This document shows, one piece after another, positions 5,975 to 7,569 of a stretch of 7,569 nucleotides of DNA. Position 1 is the first letter of the stretch, and the number at the start of each line of letters is the position of its first letter. The notes beneath the pieces were generated by a model, which did no database searches, had not been told where the DNA came from, and worked only from the letters and a program-made list of their open reading frames with translations. The translations under genes were made by a program, and so were the position numbers. The stretch is from the NCBI GenBank assembly GCA_002363695.1, contig DEWO01000024.1:542-8110 (forward strand), given 5' to 3'. The DNA is from Prevotella sp. UBA3208. Its GTDB lineage: Bacteria; Bacteroidota; Bacteroidia; Bacteroidales; Bacteroidaceae.

Positions 5975-6067
5975 TTACTTTAAAAGTACCTTTGCATGTT
6001 TGCAAATGTACATAGCCTCGAGGGCTGCAGCGGCCATAACGACCAGCGAGAACATTGTTAACATCAT
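5975..6067 (-). CDS. Small hydrophobic membrane peptide, 30 residues (unit B)
   Basis: This unrecognised small gene runs from ATG 6067 to TAA 5975. The product starts MMLTMFSLVVMAAAALEAMY and ends ICKHAKVLLK. Residues 3-22 form one Ala/Met/Val-rich hydrophobic segment interrupted by Glu17, and the tail carries three lysines and a histidine, so a single-pass inner-membrane peptide with a cytoplasmic C-terminus is likely. Support comes from its surroundings: a promoter with both elements (6177-6148), AAAGGA six bases before the ATG, and a strong terminator 32 bases after the stop, in a unit of about 230 nt. A second ATG directly follows the first. Function is unknown; small membrane peptides often modulate a transporter or sensor, or act as toxins, but nothing here selects among these. 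It lies between the divergent flippase gene and rsmA. Confidence 0.65.
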   Translation of the reverse strand: MMLTMFSLVVMAAAALEAMYICKHAKVLLK

Positions 6068-6073
6068 ACTTTT

Positions 6074-6079
6074 TCCTTT
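6074..6079 (-). promoter_or_regulatory. Ribosome binding site AAAGGA of the 30-codon gene
   Basis: The minus strand reads AAAGGA from 6079 to 6074, six bases before the ATG at 6067. A good Shine-Dalgarno sequence is unusual among the genes of this window and supports translation of the short frame. Confidence 0.6.
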
Positions 6080-6147
6080 CTCAATCTTTTGTTATCCTTT
6101 AAATCTTTTTTGCTTATCGGAACATCTCTTTGTCCCTTTTGACGATG

Positions 6148-6178
6148 CAAAGGTACGAACTATTCATGACATAGCAAG
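6148..6178 (-). promoter_or_regulatory. Promoter of unit B (-33 CTTG, 19 bp, -7 TACCTTTG)
   Basis: On the minus strand CTTG (6178 down to 6175) and TACCTTTG (6155 down to 6148) are separated by 19 bp, the same spacing as in the PheC-like promoter. The -7 element and following CATCGTC are identical to unit A. Transcription should start near 6144, giving a leader of about 77 nt before the ATG. Confidence 0.75.
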
Positions 6179-6216
6179 CGACAGATGAGTACTTTCAACG
6201 GGAAAAAGGCTTTTCT

Positions 6217-6230
6217 TTGACCTCAGTCAA
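6217..6230. promoter_or_regulatory. FNR-like palindrome TTGAC-N4-GTCAA upstream of unit B
   Basis: TTGACCTCAGTCAA has perfect arms TTGAC/GTCAA. Its near edge is exactly 61 bp from the unit B TACCTTTG, the same distance as the matching palindrome at unit A. Pattern and arm spacing fit Crp/Fnr-family operators; the regulator is not in this window. Confidence 0.55.
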
Positions 6231-6246
6231 TAAATCCAAACAATCG

Positions 6247-6260
6247 TTGATTTGTATCAA
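6247..6260. promoter_or_regulatory. FNR-like palindrome TTGAT-N4-ATCAA between divergent promoters
   Basis: TTGATTTGTATCAA is an exact match to the classical FNR pattern TTGAT-N4-ATCAA. It starts 30 bp from the start of the palindrome at 6217 and ends 48 bp before the -7 element of the flippase-like gene, with its centre near -66 of that gene. It could serve that gene, unit B, or both. Confidence 0.5.
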
Positions 6261-6308
6261 AGAAACAAAAAAATAAGGATATTGAATGACGAATTATGAA
6301 TTATTTCG

Positions 6309-6316
6309 TACCTTTG
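6309..6316 (+). promoter_or_regulatory. -7 element TACCTTTG of the flippase-like gene
   Basis: TACCTTTG lies 8 bases before the ATG at 6325, so the transcript would be almost leaderless. The nearest upstream TTG, at 6282-6284, is 24 bp away, longer than the usual 19-21 bp. The preceding bases contain a tandem GAATTAT repeat (6291-6304). The element sits inside the longer frame that opens at ATG 6286 and argues against that start. Confidence 0.6.
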
Positions 6317-6324
6317 TAGACGCT

Positions 6325-7302
6325 ATGAAGGTAAGCAACATCATACTCAAGATACTGATGCCACTGCTGTTGGGTGCAGGCATCCTCTATTGGATGTACT
6401 GGGGTGAAGACTGGCAGACCATTGTCCATGTAGCCACCGACGAGACAAACTGGACATGGATGCTGTTGTCGTTCCCCTTTGGCATCTTGGCACAAGCTTT
6501 TCGCGGGTGGCGCTGGCGACAGACGCTGGAGCCTATAGGTGAGAAGCCTCGCACGTCAGTCAGCGTACACAGCATTTTCCTGAGTTATGCCGTCTCATTG
6601 CTCATTCCCCGTGTGGGCGAGTTCACACGATGTGGCGTACTGAAGCGCTACGACAATATCTCGTTCCCCAAAGCCTTAGGAACGGTGGTGACAGAACGTG
6701 CCATCGACTCGTTGCTGGTGATGAGCATTACCATTATGGTGCTATTGTTGGAAATGAGTACCTTTGGCACTTTTTTCCAGAAGACAGGCACCAGCATCCA
6801 GGGCATTCTGCAGAAGTTCTCACTGACGGGCTATCTGGTAGTAGCCATTTGTGGGGTGGCTATTCTCATCCTGCTACACTTCCTGTTGCGCAAATTATCA
6901 ATATATAATAAGGTACGCGTGACACTGCGTGGCATCTGGCAGGGGGTCATCTCGCTGAAGGACGTGCACAACATTCCGTTATTCATCTTCTTCACCATAG
7001 GCATCTGGCTGAGCTACTTCCTGCATTACTACCTCACCTTTTTCTGCTTCGATTTCACGGAAGACCTGGGGTTGGATTGTGCGTTAGTCACGTTCATCGT
7101 TGGCTCCATAGCCGTCATCGTACCCACGCCCAACGGTGCAGGTCCCTGGCACTTTGCCGTCAAGACGATGCTTATCCTCTATGGTGTGGCTGACGAGAAA
7201 GCCCTCTACTTTGTGCTCATCGTCCACACAGTACAAACCATGCTCGTCGTTCTGCTGGGCATCTATGCCTGGCTGGCGCTGAACTTTACGCGAGTCAAAT
7301 AA
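6325..7302 (+). CDS. Flippase-like integral membrane protein (LPG_synthase_TM / YbhN / UPF0104 family)
   Basis: The 325-residue protein has about seven or eight hydrophobic segments and the family's conserved pieces: RGWRWRQTLEPIGEKP (60-75), IFLSYAVSLLIPRVGEFTRC (84-103), KRYDNISFPKALGTVVTERAID (107-128; at the second loop), and VPTPNGAGPWHF (266-277) near the end. The family (PF03706) includes the membrane half of lysylphosphatidylglycerol synthase MprF; stand-alone members are thought to move lipids or lipid-linked molecules across the inner membrane, but the substrate here is unknown. The soluble MprF aminoacyl-transfer domain is absent. ATG 6286 in the same frame has AAGGA six bases upstream, but a -7 promoter element lies between it and ATG 6325, and the 13 extra residues are not membrane-like, so I prefer 6325. 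The pepD-like gene follows after 27 bp and is likely cotranscribed. Confidence 0.88.
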   Translation: MKVSNIILKILMPLLLGAGILYWMYWGEDWQTIVHVATDETNWTWMLLSFPFGILAQAFRGWRWRQTLEPIGEKPRTSVSVHSIFLSYAVSLLIPRVGEFTRCGVLKRYDNISFPKALGTVVTERAIDSLLVMSITIMVLLLEMSTFGTFFQKTGTSIQGILQKFSLTGYLVVAICGVAILILLHFLLRKLSIYNKVRVTLRGIWQGVISLKDVHNIPLFIFFTIGIWLSYFLHYYLTFFCFDFTEDLGLDCALVTFIVGSIAVIVPTPNGAGPWHFAVKTMLILYGVADEKALYFVLIVHTVQTMLVVLLGIYAWLALNFTRVK

Positions 7303-7329
7303 ACTATATCATACAAAAAACAAGAAACT

Positions 7330-7569
7330 ATGAACGAAATTCTGAACCTGAATCCGAAGTGCATCTGGAAAAACTTCTATGCACTCACACAAGTACCACG
7401 CCCCAGCGGACATCTGGAGAAAGTACAACAGTTCCTGCTCGACTTCGGCAAGCAGGCCGGTGTAGAGGCCTTCAAGGACCCCGCAGGCAACATCGTCATG
7501 CGCAAGCCCGCCTCGGCAGGCATGGAGAACCGCAAGGGTGTCATCCTGCAAGCTCACATGGACATGGTG
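7330..7569 (+). CDS. pepD: PepD-type aminoacyl-histidine dipeptidase (M20 family), 5' part only
   Basis: The gene runs off the window; 80 codons are visible. PepD cleaves dipeptides such as carnosine-type Xaa-His using two metal ions in the cytoplasm. The start, with LNPKCIWKNFYALTQVPRPS (7-26) and then GHLEKVQQFLLDFGKQ, is characteristic of the M20C branch, followed by DPAGNIVMRKPAS (50-62) and VILQAHMDMV (71-80), where His76 and Asp78 form the family's first metal-binding H-x-D pair. The complete protein should have roughly 480 residues, so more than four fifths lies outside. The leader is A-rich (ACAAAAAACAAGAAACT) with no Shine-Dalgarno sequence, and there is no terminator or clear promoter in the 27 bp after the flippase-like gene, which suggests one transcript. 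Confidence 0.93.
   Translation, partial: MNEILNLNPKCIWKNFYALTQVPRPSGHLEKVQQFLLDFGKQAGVEAFKDPAGNIVMRKPASAGMENRKGVILQAHMDMV

Noticed and set aside
5987..5994. Plus-strand TACCTTTG inside the 30-codon gene, a possible antisense promoter
   Set aside because: No TTG lies 19-21 bp upstream, and the bases are explained as codons of the small gene's C-terminus. It may be weakly active but is not supported.
5568..6188. Plus-strand frame of 206 codons covering the 5' half of rsmA and the spacer
   Set aside because: It is antisense to well-supported rsmA and the small peptide gene; its product has no recognisable domain.

Overview
The window looks like a chromosomal segment of a Bacteroidales bacterium, probably Prevotellaceae. 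Six gene or gene-like starts are preceded by the Bacteroidetes -7 promoter element TAnnTTTG (TACCTTTG, TATCTTTG or TACTTTTG). Most leaders are A-rich with no strong Shine-Dalgarno sequence, and the proteins are of familiar Bacteroidales types. I see no insertion sequence, phage gene, CRISPR array, tRNA or rRNA.

Layout. Positions 1-226 hold a promoter and the eroded start of an AlbA_2/Schlafen-type ATP-binding protein gene, with a large internal deletion and a broken end, followed by a long hairpin. A minus-strand gene (227-1045) encodes a lipoprotein closely resembling cyclohexadienyl dehydratase (PheC). It diverges from a probable two-gene plus-strand unit: a secreted GH36 alpha-galactosidase (1192-3399) and a MATE-family exporter (3429-4784). 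The exporter converges on minus-strand rsmA/ksgA (5081-5878). A plus-strand pair closes the window: a YbhN/UPF0104-type flippase-like membrane protein (6325-7302) and the start of a PepD-type M20 dipeptidase (7330 to the edge).

The most interesting content is in the two spacers flanking rsmA. Each holds a short minus-strand transcription unit, too small for ordinary gene calling, with its own promoter and terminator. Unit A (about 4940 to 4782) has no convincing reading frame and is probably a small RNA; its terminator runs into the end of the exporter gene. Unit B (about 6144 to 5916) encodes a 30-residue hydrophobic peptide with a good ribosome binding site and a strong intrinsic terminator. 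Their promoters share 18 identical bases, and each has an FNR-like palindrome (TTGAY-N4-RTCAA) exactly 61 bp upstream of the -7 element. I infer co-regulation by a Crp/Fnr-family protein. A third such palindrome lies between unit B's promoter and the flippase promoter.

Otherwise the genes are metabolic or housekeeping: oligosaccharide breakdown (GH36), export (MATE), rRNA maturation (RsmA), envelope (flippase-like) and dipeptide turnover (PepD). No single pathway links them.
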